Shown here piece after piece: positions 35,288 to 44,247 of a stretch of 64,000 nucleotides of DNA. Each line of letters begins with the position of its first letter. The stretch's first letter is position 1. The translations under genes were made by a program, and so were the position numbers. Where the stretch lies: assembly GCA_943788195.1 (NCBI GenBank), contig CALSPH010000002.1:614792-678791 (forward strand), read 5' to 3'. This DNA comes from an uncultured Bacteroidia bacterium (GTDB lineage Bacteria > Bacteroidota > Bacteroidia > NS11-12g > UBA955). Below the pieces are notes generated by a model that was given only the letters and a program-made list of their open reading frames with translations, was not told the DNA's origin and ran no database searches.

Positions 35288-36937
35288 ATGAGAAAACTAG
35301 CATTAATTGTATTAACCAGCATCATCACTTTGGGAGTTAACGCCCAGGCCAAAGAGTATACCAGTACGTTGAATCGGGTTAAAATTTATACCAGCGGAGC
35401 GGAAGTGTTTCGGACTGCCACGGTTAACCTTAAGGCAGGTACCAATGATATTATCATTAAAGAACTTTCCAATCAGATTGACCGCAATAGCATTATCATG
35501 GGCACTAGCTCTGGTACAACTGTAATGAGTACCAATTTTACTACAAAACGTGATTACACGCAATACACCAATATTCCAGAAATCAAGCGTTTAACTGATT
35601 CGATAAAATATTATCAAAAGCAACAGACCTTGGTTCAGAATAAGATTAATGTACTCAACACCGAATCGGATCTTTTACGTCAAAACAGAAAATTAGGGGG
35701 AACCAATGGAGTAAATTTTGAAGATTTAGAAAAAGCCAGTGCCTTTTTCACCAAAAGATACACGTACATATTTGCACAAACGTCTAAATTGAATGAAGAG
35801 AAGCAAGAAATACGTCAGCATCAAAATCGATTGCGAAACAAGCTGCGTGAATTACAAAAACTTTATCCTACTCCTCCAAGTGGAAGAATTTCAGTGCAAA
35901 TGAGTGCCGAAAAAGCAGGACAAGCCACCATTAATTTTTCTTATTTATCTAGAGGAGCTTATTGGTTTTCTTTGTATGAAGCGAGATGTACCGATTTGAA
36001 CAAACCCATTGAACTCATTCACAAAGCAAGCGTTCGTCAGAACACTGGTGAAACATGGAATAATGTAAAACTTGAACTATCAACGGGCAACCCGAATGTT
36101 GGGGCAAACGTACCTACATTATATCCAAGATATTTAAGTTTTAACTCATACAATCGACCTAAAGCAAATTACTCCAACCGAGCGGATGCAAATAAGAAAA
36201 CGTATGGATGGAACTATGGTGATGCTGAAGAATTAGAAGTGGCGGAAGATGCAGTGGAATCAACAGATGGGCTGGGATCCGGCTATGGTAAAAGAACATT
36301 AAACAATTACACTACTTCCTCTTCCAATGAGGTTGCCATTGAATATGTTGTGGACCGGGCATATACCTTACCCAGCAGTTCACAGGCGCAACTAATCACG
36401 TTGAAGTCGTATAACATCAGTGCCCTTTATAATTACTACACCATACCAAAGATTGATCGTAGTGTGTATTTAACCGCACGATTAGTTGATTGGCAAAAAC
36501 ACAATTTAATGGCTGGACAAGTAAATCTGTTTTATAAGAACAGCTTTGTTGGAAAAACCCAGTTCAGACCTAGTGCATTGAATGATACGCTGCGTCTATC
36601 TTTAGGTAAAGACCCTAAGGTTTTGGTAACGCGAGTTAATCAACGCGATTATACCAAGGTGAAAAATATTGGAAGCAATAAAAAAGAGACCTTGGCCTAC
36701 ACTATTTCTATCAACAATACCAATTCTACACCTATTGAAGTTGAAGTGATTGATCAAATACCCGTTTCGAAACACAGTAACATTATCGTTGAAGTAACCA
36801 ACAATGGTGGTGGAAGCTATAATCCGAAAACAGGTGAGATTAAATGGACCTTAAACATCAAAGGGAGTAAGGTAAAAAAACTTGAAGTGAGTTATGATGT
36901 AACTTCACCCAAGAGTAAAACGGTGCACGGACTGTAA
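35288..36937 (+). CDS. Exported DUF4139 (mucoidy inhibitor MuiA-type) protein
   Basis: The 549-residue protein starts at 35288 with a signal peptide (MRKLALIVLTSIITLG) ending in VNAQ. An N-terminal DUF4140-like domain is followed by a long coiled-coil (about residues 95-190). The C-terminal DUF4139 beta domain (from about 200) ends in LEVSYDVTSPKS. Proteins of this type are named after a Streptomyces factor affecting mucoid growth, but their biochemistry is unknown. No operon partner is obvious. Confidence 0.83.
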   Translation: MRKLALIVLTSIITLGVNAQAKEYTSTLNRVKIYTSGAEVFRTATVNLKAGTNDIIIKELSNQIDRNSIIMGTSSGTTVMSTNFTTKRDYTQYTNIPEIKRLTDSIKYYQKQQTLVQNKINVLNTESDLLRQNRKLGGTNGVNFEDLEKASAFFTKRYTYIFAQTSKLNEEKQEIRQHQNRLRNKLRELQKLYPTPPSGRISVQMSAEKAGQATINFSYLSRGAYWFSLYEARCTDLNKPIELIHKASVRQNTGETWNNVKLELSTGNPNVGANVPTLYPRYLSFNSYNRPKANYSNRADANKKTYGWNYGDAEELEVAEDAVESTDGLGSGYGKRTLNNYTTSSSNEVAIEYVVDRAYTLPSSSQAQLITLKSYNISALYNYYTIPKIDRSVYLTARLVDWQKHNLMAGQVNLFYKNSFVGKTQFRPSALNDTLRLSLGKDPKVLVTRVNQRDYTKVKNIGSNKKETLAYTISINNTNSTPIEVEVIDQIPVSKHSNIIVEVTNNGGGSYNPKTGEIKWTLNIKGSKVKKLEVSYDVTSPKSKTVHGL

Positions 36938-37191
36938 TAATTTTTAATGTTGAATTATTAATGCTGAATGCGGGTTTGATAGAGTGTATTTGGAAGTAGG
37001 ACAACATTTCAGGAATAGCTTAATCCCTATAAAAAGTAGCAAACGTAACATTGAGCGGAGTCGAAATGAAATGCGCGCATAAGGTAGTTTTGAGTGGTGA
37101 GTTTTGATTAATTAGTAAAAAATACAGGTTAATAAAGAGCGATGCGGTCATTCTGATGTGGGTTGGCTACTGCCTATTTATGCAAAATCAT

Positions 37192-37413
37192 TTACCCTTT
37201 CTGACTTTCTTCATGCTGCTTCATCCGCTCTCTAAAATGATTGTTTCGCTTAACCCGTTCTTTAAAATAGAAAATGGTGGCTGCGACACAAATGACTCCA
37301 AAAAAACCAATCTTAAGCCAATTCTTTTCAGGGCTTGCAATCTGAGTTCCAAATTCAAAACCACTATAAATGGCCAAAGCCATAAAGACCAATCCGAGTA
37401 TCCAATGTTTCAT
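37192..37413 (-). CDS. Small two-helix membrane protein
   Basis: The 73-residue frame begins MKHWILGLVFMALAIYSGF. It has two hydrophobic helices (about residues 4-20 and 32-50) followed by a basic, strongly charged tail (KERVKRNNHFRERMKQHEE). The start is a good ATG, and the composition looks like a real gene. I do not recognise a family. It lies downstream of the paa operon with a gap of 121 bases and faces the MuiA-type gene. Confidence 0.55.
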   Translation of the reverse strand: MKHWILGLVFMALAIYSGFEFGTQIASPEKNWLKIGFFGVICVAATIFYFKERVKRNNHFRERMKQHEESQKG

Positions 37414-37534
37414 AAATCTTCTTTTAGCAAAACTAGGTAGAAAAAGTTAATTCCCATCTAACAGTTTGCGTCAGTCATGCTTCCTTCGCAAAGACTTCAA
37501 TACGCTTATTATTAATTAGTCCTACCCCTTTTCA

Positions 37535-38038
37535 CTACATAACTGGTTTAAATCCTTCAAATGCTTGAAGGCAGTTATTGCAGTAATGCATACTGCGGCA
37601 CAACGTAGCTCCGAAAGGGCTTTTAAGTGTTGTATTGAAGCTATCACAGAAAGGGCAAGGAGTCTTGCTTAGCACATCCAATTCGATAAAATCCGGATTT
37701 TGTACCGGAGGGGTTAAGCCATGTTTTTTTAATGCAACCCTACCCGCTTCTGTAATCATATCCGTGTTCCATTGCGTTTCAAAGGATGTTTCCACTTTGA
37801 TGTCTTTGAAAACATCCATTACGGCTAATCTTTCAGCAACCATATCCTCAATAATCTTTAGAGCAGGACAACCCGAGAATGTGGGTGTTAATTGTACAAA
37901 AGCCTTCTCATCGGTTGATTCAATTTTCGTAACAATTCCTAAATCAGTAATCGCTAATCCTGGAATTTCCGGATCCATCACCTCTTCTAAGGCATCATAA
38001 ATCTCTTTTTCCCGCTGATTAAGTTTACTTCTATCCAT
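37535..38038 (-). CDS. paaD: Phenylacetyl-CoA epoxidase subunit PaaD
   Basis: PaaD is needed for assembly of the PaaABCE epoxidase; it combines a MIP18/DUF59-like domain with a zinc-ribbon. The 167-residue protein shows LEEVMDPEIPGLAITDLGIV (residues 17-36), the TFSGCPALK loop, and a four-cysteine C-terminal site (CPFC and CNNC). It follows paaC after a single base. paaE, the reductase, is not in the window. Confidence 0.93.
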   Translation of the reverse strand: MDRSKLNQREKEIYDALEEVMDPEIPGLAITDLGIVTKIESTDEKAFVQLTPTFSGCPALKIIEDMVAERLAVMDVFKDIKVETSFETQWNTDMITEAGRVALKKHGLTPPVQNPDFIELDVLSKTPCPFCDSFNTTLKSPFGATLCRSMHYCNNCLQAFEGFKPVM

Positions 38039-38039
38039 T

Positions 38040-38810
38040 TTACCAATCCGCAGAAGGATCTATTGCATATACCTCAGTCATTTCTGTAAGCATTGGCTGT
38101 AGATGTGAACTATGTTGTCCTTTACGACCTCCATTTACTGCATTACTTAAATCCAGTGCGGGTATGGTTAAGCCAACCGATTCAATGATTTCTTTCACGG
38201 TAGCATACCATTCATTCATCACGGCTTCTTCACCGATATAGAATTTTGAATCAACCAACTCTTTTTCAAATGTTCCTTGTTCAAAAATCCCTAAAGCCAG
38301 GTTGAACCCTTCGTTAATAGAATTTTGAATGCGTGTTTTACTTTCTTCATTTCCTTGAGCCAATTGCTTAATCCAAGTATTGGCATGCATGGTATGATAT
38401 TTTATCTCCCCTTTGAATTTTCTGGCCAACATAGCCAAAGGATCAAAAGCAGAACTGGCTAATGTATTGAACTTAATCAGTTCTGCATTATCAAAAAAGA
38501 AATGCCTTACCAAACTAAAATCATATTGACCAATCGGATGACAAACATAATCACAACAATGAAATTGATTTGCATTACGTGTAAAAGCTATCGTATCCGG
38601 TTCACTTTCACCCAGCTCATTCAATATACTATAGAGTTGATACGCTTGACCAATTTTGTCTTGAGCCATACTACTGAATGCAATATCTTCTTCAAGGATA
38701 GGTCCTAAACCAGTCCATTCACTATTCCGATGACCTAAAATCAATTGATCATCTGCCATTTTATAAAGCAGGTCTTTCAACGCTGCAACTTGATTGTCCG
38801 TTAAATTCAT
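38040..38810 (-). CDS. paaC: Phenylacetyl-CoA epoxidase structural subunit PaaC
   Basis: PaaC is the non-catalytic ferritin-like partner of PaaA. The 256-residue protein has the typical MADDQLILGHRNSEWTG start (residues 18-34), LARKFKGEIKYHTMHANTW, and no complete di-iron ligand set. Its ATG overlaps the paaB stop by 4 bases, indicating coupling. Confidence 0.93.
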   Translation of the reverse strand: MNLTDNQVAALKDLLYKMADDQLILGHRNSEWTGLGPILEEDIAFSSMAQDKIGQAYQLYSILNELGESEPDTIAFTRNANQFHCCDYVCHPIGQYDFSLVRHFFFDNAELIKFNTLASSAFDPLAMLARKFKGEIKYHTMHANTWIKQLAQGNEESKTRIQNSINEGFNLALGIFEQGTFEKELVDSKFYIGEEAVMNEWYATVKEIIESVGLTIPALDLSNAVNGGRKGQHSSHLQPMLTEMTEVYAIDPSADW

Positions 38811-39187
38811 AATTCTTGTTTTACTCTTTCCTTATACGCATTGATTCGATCCATAACTTTATATGAGCCAGCATCCCGATGCAATTTTTCAGCAGTCGAC
38901 TCAAAAATATCTGAGTCCGCATAATCTGTTGCAAATACGTCTGCTGATTTAACTACCCACAAATTCACTGTAGCACCTCTTCTGGCAAACTGCTCTTTTC
39001 CAAACATCAATGCCATATCGTGATTTGGGGCATGCACATTGCCTACGTGGACATGATGCTGCCCTCTTTTGGTTTGATGAAAAACCTCATAGGTTTGCCA
39101 TTGATCCATGCTTTCTAAACCACCAAAAGTGGCGTCAGCATCCATTTCATTTCGATCGACCCTTGGGTCTAGTGATTTTATAATCAT
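38807..39187 (-). CDS. paaB: Phenylacetyl-CoA epoxidase subunit PaaB
   Basis: PaaB is the small subunit bridging the PaaA-PaaC complex. The 126-residue protein shows YEVFHQTKRGQHHVHVGNVHAP-type sequence near residues 33-54 and ANLA-like NLWVVKS further on. It is longer than many PaaB proteins (about 95 residues) because of an N-terminal extension of about 28 residues. Its ATG overlaps the stop of the inserted T9SS gene (ATGA), so its translation may depend on that gene. Confidence 0.92.
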   Translation of the reverse strand: MIIKSLDPRVDRNEMDADATFGGLESMDQWQTYEVFHQTKRGQHHVHVGNVHAPNHDMALMFGKEQFARRGATVNLWVVKSADVFATDYADSDIFESTAEKLHRDAGSYKVMDRINAYKERVKQEL

Positions 39188-40575
39188 TTTAATATTTGTA
39201 TTCTTTTTGTGGCAATGCTGCCATTGGAATAAGCATTTAAAATGTATGTCCCTGCTTGCAGATGGCTTAAATTCATTTTAACTGAGCTTGCATTTATGCT
39301 TTTTTCAAAGACTAATTTCCCTTGTGCATCCATAACGGTCACATTTTGAATTAGATTTGATTGTGTATTTATCGTCACCCAATTAGTGGAGGGGTTTGGA
39401 GAAATGTGTAATTTCACTGAATTCACATTTTCAATAGAGTTTACATCCTTGTTAAAAGTTAACGCATCTACCCATAATGTTGTTCCATTTGTGGGACTTA
39501 AAATATCGGGATGAGAAGAATGCATTGTTATTAGACAAGCATCTGGTGTACCAGAAAATCCTGGATAATAAATAGGAATAGTAAAATCTTCATAACCTTG
39601 CATGGTCGTGCTTTGATTAAAAATGACTTGATCTGAACTTACTACTTGCCCATTATTAAACATCACCACTTGAATGATTGATGAATCTCCACCCACTTGG
39701 GTAAATTGATACTTCCCTTTTAAGAAGGAATAGCGTTGGCTTATCCCAAAACCTGGTTGGGGATTAGTTAAGTTTATATTAGAATTAAATGAATCATAAG
39801 GCATACTATAAGCTGATCCTATGGCTGCTCCGTTTGTGGCATTGGTTTCCAAAGCTAAGGCATTCACACCTGAAGCAGCGGTTGAGGATATTCTTGAATT
39901 ATCTTGATCCTTAACCATATCTTTTTTTCTCTTTACCAGTGCAGTAGTTGTCCAAAATTGAGGATAGGCAACCGTATCTCCTTGCCAGTTATTAAAAGTC
40001 TTGTTGGGAATAGTGGAAACTTCATTTCCGGAAATATTTACAAACTGCATTGCATCAACCGCAAACCATGATTTATTTGCTGAAGGGTCAGCAGATTTTA
40101 TATAAACCGCAACCATTGCGGAATCTGCAAAACCTGGAGAGGTATAATTGATTTTTGCCGTAATTGGACTCCATGTGGATCTAGTACCAGTATATTTCCT
40201 AACCGCTTCACCGAATGGTGCATTGAGTTCCTCATTGCGCGTTATTACAAAAAGCGTATCCGTTCCTTTTAGATCAAATTGTAGTCTAAGCTTAAGGGAG
40301 TCGGGACGCGCCATAATAGCATAGTAGGCCATCTTATCCGGGTCTGTACTATTTATATCTGAGATGAGTAAAGCTGACTTATCAGTATTAGTTACTTTTA
40401 CTGCATAGTTCCCCCCACCAAGATTCAATTGTTCTTGAGCGCCTTGCACACCCCATTGATCAACATCAGTTCCCGTTATTTCAAAAGAAACTGTTTCAAA
40501 ATTACTGTTCGGGATTTGAGCCTGTAACCCAGCATTGAGGATTAGACAGGTAATGAAAATAAATATATTTTTCAT
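39184..40575 (-). CDS. T9SS-exported protein encoded inside the paa operon
   Basis: The 463-residue protein has a signal peptide (MKNIFIFITCLILNAG, cleavage after QAQ). Two beta-sandwich regions follow (about residues 22-185 and 190-385), both with FWTTT/QWGVQ-type strands resembling carbohydrate-binding or PCMD-like modules. A type A sorting domain closes it (ISPNPSTNWVTI to the terminal KRIQILK). It starts 4 bases after the paaA stop and overlaps paaB by 4 bases, so it is locked into the operon. A secreted protein has no known place in phenylacetate breakdown. I do not know its function. Confidence 0.88.
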   Translation of the reverse strand: MKNIFIFITCLILNAGLQAQIPNSNFETVSFEITGTDVDQWGVQGAQEQLNLGGGNYAVKVTNTDKSALLISDINSTDPDKMAYYAIMARPDSLKLRLQFDLKGTDTLFVITRNEELNAPFGEAVRKYTGTRSTWSPITAKINYTSPGFADSAMVAVYIKSADPSANKSWFAVDAMQFVNISGNEVSTIPNKTFNNWQGDTVAYPQFWTTTALVKRKKDMVKDQDNSRISSTAASGVNALALETNATNGAAIGSAYSMPYDSFNSNINLTNPQPGFGISQRYSFLKGKYQFTQVGGDSSIIQVVMFNNGQVVSSDQVIFNQSTTMQGYEDFTIPIYYPGFSGTPDACLITMHSSHPDILSPTNGTTLWVDALTFNKDVNSIENVNSVKLHISPNPSTNWVTINTQSNLIQNVTVMDAQGKLVFEKSINASSVKMNLSHLQAGTYILNAYSNGSIATKRIQILK

Positions 40576-40579
40576 CGTC

Positions 40580-41569
40580 TTAAGCTAAGGGGGTTACATA
40601 CTTTTCATCCGGCTTTCTCAAAGCATTAACAACCCATCTGCCGTTTTCTTCAGCAGTTCTTCTAACGGCCAAACGCTCAGCGTTGCAAGGGCCATCTCCG
40701 TTGATTACTCGTTTAAATTCATCCCAATCAGGTTCGGTATATTCCCATAAACCCGTCTCATTATTCTTTTTTAAGTTTGGATCTGGAAGTACTAAACCCA
40801 AGTCCCAAATTTTAGGAACATACATGTTTAAGAATTGCTGACGCATATCATCATTACTCGCCATCTTCACTTTCCAGCGCATCAAGATTTCGGTATGCTT
40901 AGAACTTCGATCAGAAGGACCAAAGAAATGCATAATTGGAGGCCACCAGCGCGTTAATGCATCTTGCACCATCGCTCTTTGCACATCCGTTCCTGTTGCC
41001 AAGAACACTACATTATCATGCCCATATTTTAAATGAAACGCTTCTTCCGCACATATACGATCTAATGCCCGACAATACGGACCATAACTGCCTTTGCTAT
41101 TGGCCAATTGATTCACAATAGCTCCTGCATCAATTAGCCATGCAATTACTGCACTATCCGCCCAGGTCTTTGCTGGGTAATTAAACACATTGGAATACTT
41201 TGATTTACCACTGATCAAATCATTAATCATGTCCTCGCGGCTTTTACCCAATGTTTCGGCTGCACTATATAATAATTGTCCATGTCCCACCTCATCTTGA
41301 ACTTTTGCGATCAATGCTAATTTTCTTCTAAAACCAGGAGCTCGTGTAATCCATGTTCCTTCAGGCAAAGCACCAATTATTTCTGAATGGGCATGTTGTT
41401 CAATCATTCTGACCAATTGCCTGCGATACTCCTTTGGCATCCAATCTTGAGGTTCAATTTTTTCTCCGCGTGCAATGCGAGCTTCAAATTCTGCTAATTT
41501 TACCGGATCCTCTCCTTCAAGAATACTCGGTAGTTTTGCATTGGGATCGATGTAAGCGTTTCCGTACAT
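40580..41569 (-). CDS. paaA: Phenylacetyl-CoA epoxidase catalytic subunit PaaA
   Basis: PaaA is the di-iron oxygenase that epoxidises the ring of phenylacetyl-CoA in aerobic phenylacetate degradation. The 329-residue protein contains both halves of the ferritin-like iron site, with [11 protein letters not shown] (E-x2-H, about residues 91-101) and [12 protein letters not shown] (about residues 173-184). It starts 4 bases after the TetR regulator stop and is followed by a T9SS protein gene, not directly by paaB. Confidence 0.96.
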   Translation of the reverse strand: MYGNAYIDPNAKLPSILEGEDPVKLAEFEARIARGEKIEPQDWMPKEYRRQLVRMIEQHAHSEIIGALPEGTWITRAPGFRRKLALIAKVQDEVGHGQLLYSAAETLGKSREDMINDLISGKSKYSNVFNYPAKTWADSAVIAWLIDAGAIVNQLANSKGSYGPYCRALDRICAEEAFHLKYGHDNVVFLATGTDVQRAMVQDALTRWWPPIMHFFGPSDRSSKHTEILMRWKVKMASNDDMRQQFLNMYVPKIWDLGLVLPDPNLKKNNETGLWEYTEPDWDEFKRVINGDGPCNAERLAVRRTAEENGRWVVNALRKPDEKYVTPLA

Positions 41570-41573
41570 AATA

Positions 41574-42152
41574 TTATAATTTTTCTTTTTTTAATCCTGA
41601 TAAAATAAAACTGGTGAGTTTATCTGCTATCTCCTTAGCACTCATCGATCCTTCTGGACTATACCACTCCACCACCCAGTTTAGTGATGACAATATCGTG
41701 AGTACTGCAAATTTCTGGTCTACTTCGTTAAAAAGTCCTTCATCCTCTCCATTCTGAACAATGGTCTCAAACCCTTTTTGGTACACATCACGCAAAGCGA
41801 TAAACTCTTTTAAGTCTCCATTTTTTAATTTTTTCCACTCATTCACAAACACATAAGCCTTATCCGTTTGCTGTGTTAGCAACAGAATATGACTTTCAAT
41901 GGCCATGCGCAGCTTTTGCTCTGCATCAAAATAGATATCATTTACCTCATAAATTGACTTGATAAACTCAGATGCTATTTCAAAGCAAATTGCTTTCAAT
42001 ATTTCATCCTTGCTGCTGATGTGGTTGTATAAACTACTCGCCTCAATCTCAAGTGCTGCTGCTAAGTCGCGCATAGACGTATTCTCAAAACCATTTTTTT
42101 TAATCAAGCTTGCAGCTGTATCAATTATCTGAATTTGTCTTTGAGATGCCAT
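41574..42152 (-). CDS. TetR-family regulator of the paa operon
   Basis: The 192-residue protein has a TetR DNA-binding N-terminus ([26 protein letters not shown], shown here only as its span, residues 9-34, with ASSLYNHI after it) and a helical ligand-binding C-terminus. It is the first gene of the paa operon, 4 bases before paaA. A 16-base palindrome between its promoter and start codon is a likely operator. By analogy with PaaR regulators, the inducer may be phenylacetyl-CoA; this is inference. Confidence 0.88.
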   Translation of the reverse strand: MASQRQIQIIDTAASLIKKNGFENTSMRDLAAALEIEASSLYNHISSKDEILKAICFEIASEFIKSIYEVNDIYFDAEQKLRMAIESHILLLTQQTDKAYVFVNEWKKLKNGDLKEFIALRDVYQKGFETIVQNGEDEGLFNEVDQKFAVLTILSSLNWVVEWYSPEGSMSAKEIADKLTSFILSGLKKEKL

Positions 42153-42156
42153 GTGA

Positions 42157-42172
42157 ACTAACGTTTGTTAGT
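42157..42172. promoter_or_regulatory. Palindromic candidate operator (ACTAAC-GTTT-GTTAGT)
   Basis: ACTAAC and GTTAGT form a perfect inverted repeat with a 4-base spacer. It lies 5 bases upstream of the TetR start codon and just downstream of the -7 box. The position fits autorepression of the regulator and operon. Confidence 0.65.
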
Positions 42173-42174
42173 CA

Positions 42175-42182
42175 CAAATTTA
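42175..42182 (-). promoter_or_regulatory. -7 box (TAAATTTG) of the paa operon
   Basis: The minus-strand TAnnTTTG match lies immediately upstream of the palindrome, 22 bases before the TetR ATG. Confidence 0.5.
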
Positions 42183-42205
42183 AGGTAAATGTTCTAAATA
42201 AAAAA

Positions 42206-42229
42206 GGCCGCACTCCTATGAGTGCGGCC
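42206..42229 (-). terminator. Strong rho-independent terminator
   Basis: GGCCGCACTC and GAGTGCGGCC form a perfect 10-base-pair stem with a 4-base loop. On the minus strand it is followed by a T run, so it ends the DUF1761 transcript before the paa promoter. Confidence 0.85.
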
Positions 42230-42250
42230 CCACTTATATTCTTTACTTTA

Positions 42251-42746
42251 CTATGAGAATTGGCAAATAATACCTCCCATTAGAATAAGGGTAATTATCC
42301 AGTACCCTGTGTTTACGGCAATATACTTAAACCCTTTTCGTTCAAACATCGCGTTTGTAGCTAAAATAGGTAGCGCTACAAATAGGCCTGTAAACATGCC
42401 GTGCACTGCACCATGGCCAAAGGTTCTGTAATTGCTCGACCAATTTGGAGCGTTTTGATTAATGTACTCAAAAACGCCTGCTGCAGCTTCATCATTTAGA
42501 AATAATGAGAATAGTCCGTTTTGGTGAATAACGACACCTGAAAGCGCCATGGCTAAAAATAGGCAAAACATAACTCAAGCCAAAAATTACCGGCATATTT
42601 CCCCCTTTTGCTTTTTCATCGGTCATACCTGAGGCTGCCATCCATGCTTTGCCGAAAACAGCTTTATGATACCAAATGAATCCAATGATCATAGGAACTA
42701 GGGCCGCGAGTGCCATAATTCCGAAATTAAATAGTGGTCCTTCCAT
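42251..42746 (-). pseudogene. DUF1761 membrane protein split by a one-base frameshift
   Basis: Two overlapping frames make up one protein. The first (42746 to about 42570) gives the DUF1761 start with IIGFIWYHKAVFGKAWM and GGNMPVIFGLSYV. The second (about 42571 to 42251) continues with LAMALSGVVIHQNG, GHGAVHGMFTGLF and a terminal membrane helix. Removing one T from either T run at 42554-42570 (minus strand) rejoins them into about 165 residues with four membrane helices. Homopolymer miscall or true mutation are both possible. The function of DUF1761 is unknown. Confidence 0.8.
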
Positions 42747-42890
42747 AATTTTTTTTATTTGTCCTCAACAATATTATGACTTTCATCATGAAAATGCAAG
42801 TACTTAATAATTGATAATCACTACTTAAGAAGGTAGATCTGGTATTATCAGATTATTCTTCAGGATAGTTAGAATGCAAATATTCATTCC

Positions 42891-42898
42891 TATTTTTG
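42891..42898 (+). promoter_or_regulatory. -7 box (TATTTTTG) of the acyltransferase gene
   Basis: The match ends 8 bases before the GTG at 42907 and 23 bases before the alternative ATG at 42922. Confidence 0.45.
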
Positions 42899-42906
42899 AG
42901 GCATAG

Positions 42907-44208
42907 GTGTTTTATAGATTAATGCGATATCCGGTCCGTCTTGCAATGCGGATCTTTTTTAGAAAAATCTATTTGATCAATCAATCCAATGCTCAAGATT
43001 CCGGGCCGGTTATTTACGCTTGCACTCATCCCAACTCTTTTCTCGATGATACCTTAATGGCCACAATGAGCAATAGGCCTTTGAATTTTTTGGCGCGCGG
43101 TGACGTCTTCAAAAAAAGTTGGAGCCGAGTGATTTTAAGCGCATTTAATATACATCCCATTTATCGGGCTTCAGAGTTTAAAAACGACCTTAATAAAAAT
43201 GATGAGTCCTTTGCAATTAGCCGAACCATCCTCTCCAATAATGGGGTTATAATTATTCACCCTGAAGGTTTATGTGTGAATGAAAAAAGGGTGCGACCAT
43301 TACGCAAAGGCATAGGCCGTATTGCATTTGGCGCAGAAGAGGAAAACAATTGGAACTTGAATCTCAAAATAGTTCCAGTAGCACTTAACTATACCAATGC
43401 TCCCAAAGCAGGTGAAGACGTTATAATTGTTTTTGGCTCACCCATTTCCATGGAGATTTATCGAGAATTATATCAAGCCAACAAGCCAAAAGCTTTGATT
43501 GAGTTGAACCATGAAATACGAGCCAGTTTACTGAAAAACTCCATCATTATCCAAGACCCCATAAACGATGATGTTATAAATGATTGTTTGCAAATTGGTA
43601 GAAATGACATTAAACAAAACAAAGCTTCAACCATATCAACGGATAGATCTCAACTTGACATTGAACAAAACATTGCAAATCGCCTGAACCGAATGGCGGA
43701 AGACGATGCCCCTTCTTTTAAAGATTTAACCCTACAAGTTGAAACCTATTTTCACAAATTAAAAACCCATGAAATGCTTGATTTAAGCTTATCCAAATCC
43801 AGTACAAACAGATCCGTACTAGATTTCGGGTTGTTTTGCTTCAAAAACACATTTCTATTGATTGGCTATTATTTAAATATTTTGCCCTATTTATGGGCGA
43901 AAAAAATCGTTAACAAAAAAGTGAAGCTCATCGAATTTAGCGCCTCCGTATTGTTCACTTTATGTCTTCTCATATTTGGAATTCTATATGGCATAATACT
44001 TATTATAAGTACCATTTTTCTTGGTTGGTGGGGTCTCCTTTTGTTTATTGCCTTAATAATTATCGCATATCGAACACCTAAATATCTTAGAAATTGGAAT
44101 CATTTTAAAAGTTCATGGCGCATGTTTGCATTAAAACGAGATCAACCCAATGAACTTAAAAATCTAGAAACATTGCGCAACAAGATCAGTGCTCAGTTAG
44201 GCAAATAA
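42907..44208 (+). CDS. Phospholipid/glycerol acyltransferase (PlsC-like) with C-terminal membrane region
   Basis: The protein has 433 residues from the GTG, or 428 from the ATG at 42922. The acyltransferase motifs are HPNSFLDD (H-x4-D, about residues 41-48) and IIHPEGLC (about residues 117-124). The C-terminal third has two or three membrane helices (about 320-405) ending in a basic tail. Related proteins esterify phospholipids or ornithine-type lipids. The exact acceptor is unknown. Confidence 0.85.
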   Translation: MFYRLMRYPVRLAMRIFFRKIYLINQSNAQDSGPVIYACTHPNSFLDDTLMATMSNRPLNFLARGDVFKKSWSRVILSAFNIHPIYRASEFKNDLNKNDESFAISRTILSNNGVIIIHPEGLCVNEKRVRPLRKGIGRIAFGAEEENNWNLNLKIVPVALNYTNAPKAGEDVIIVFGSPISMEIYRELYQANKPKALIELNHEIRASLLKNSIIIQDPINDDVINDCLQIGRNDIKQNKASTISTDRSQLDIEQNIANRLNRMAEDDAPSFKDLTLQVETYFHKLKTHEMLDLSLSKSSTNRSVLDFGLFCFKNTFLLIGYYLNILPYLWAKKIVNKKVKLIEFSASVLFTLCLLIFGILYGIILIISTIFLGWWGLLLFIALIIIAYRTPKYLRNWNHFKSSWRMFALKRDQPNELKNLETLRNKISAQLGK

Positions 44209-44226
44209 TTTACTAGTGTCTTTGTG

Positions 44227-44234
44227 TATATTTG
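44227..44234 (+). promoter_or_regulatory. -7 box (TATATTTG) of the SDR gene
   Basis: The match ends 13 bases before the ATG at 44248 and overlaps the longer frame that begins at 44224. Confidence 0.5.
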
Positions 44235-44247
44235 CCCTCCCAAGTTA

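Noticed and set aside
37051..37069. TTGAGCGGAGTCGAAATGA-type sequence between genes, with a similar CTTCGACTTCGCT at 7903-7915
   Set aside because: It resembles short intergenic repeats common in Bacteroidota, but two diverged copies in this window are too little to define a repeat family.
36938..37191. Possible small gene or RNA in the gap after the MuiA-type gene
   Set aside because: No open frame with a plausible start, no strong hairpin and no promoter-terminator pair could be seen.
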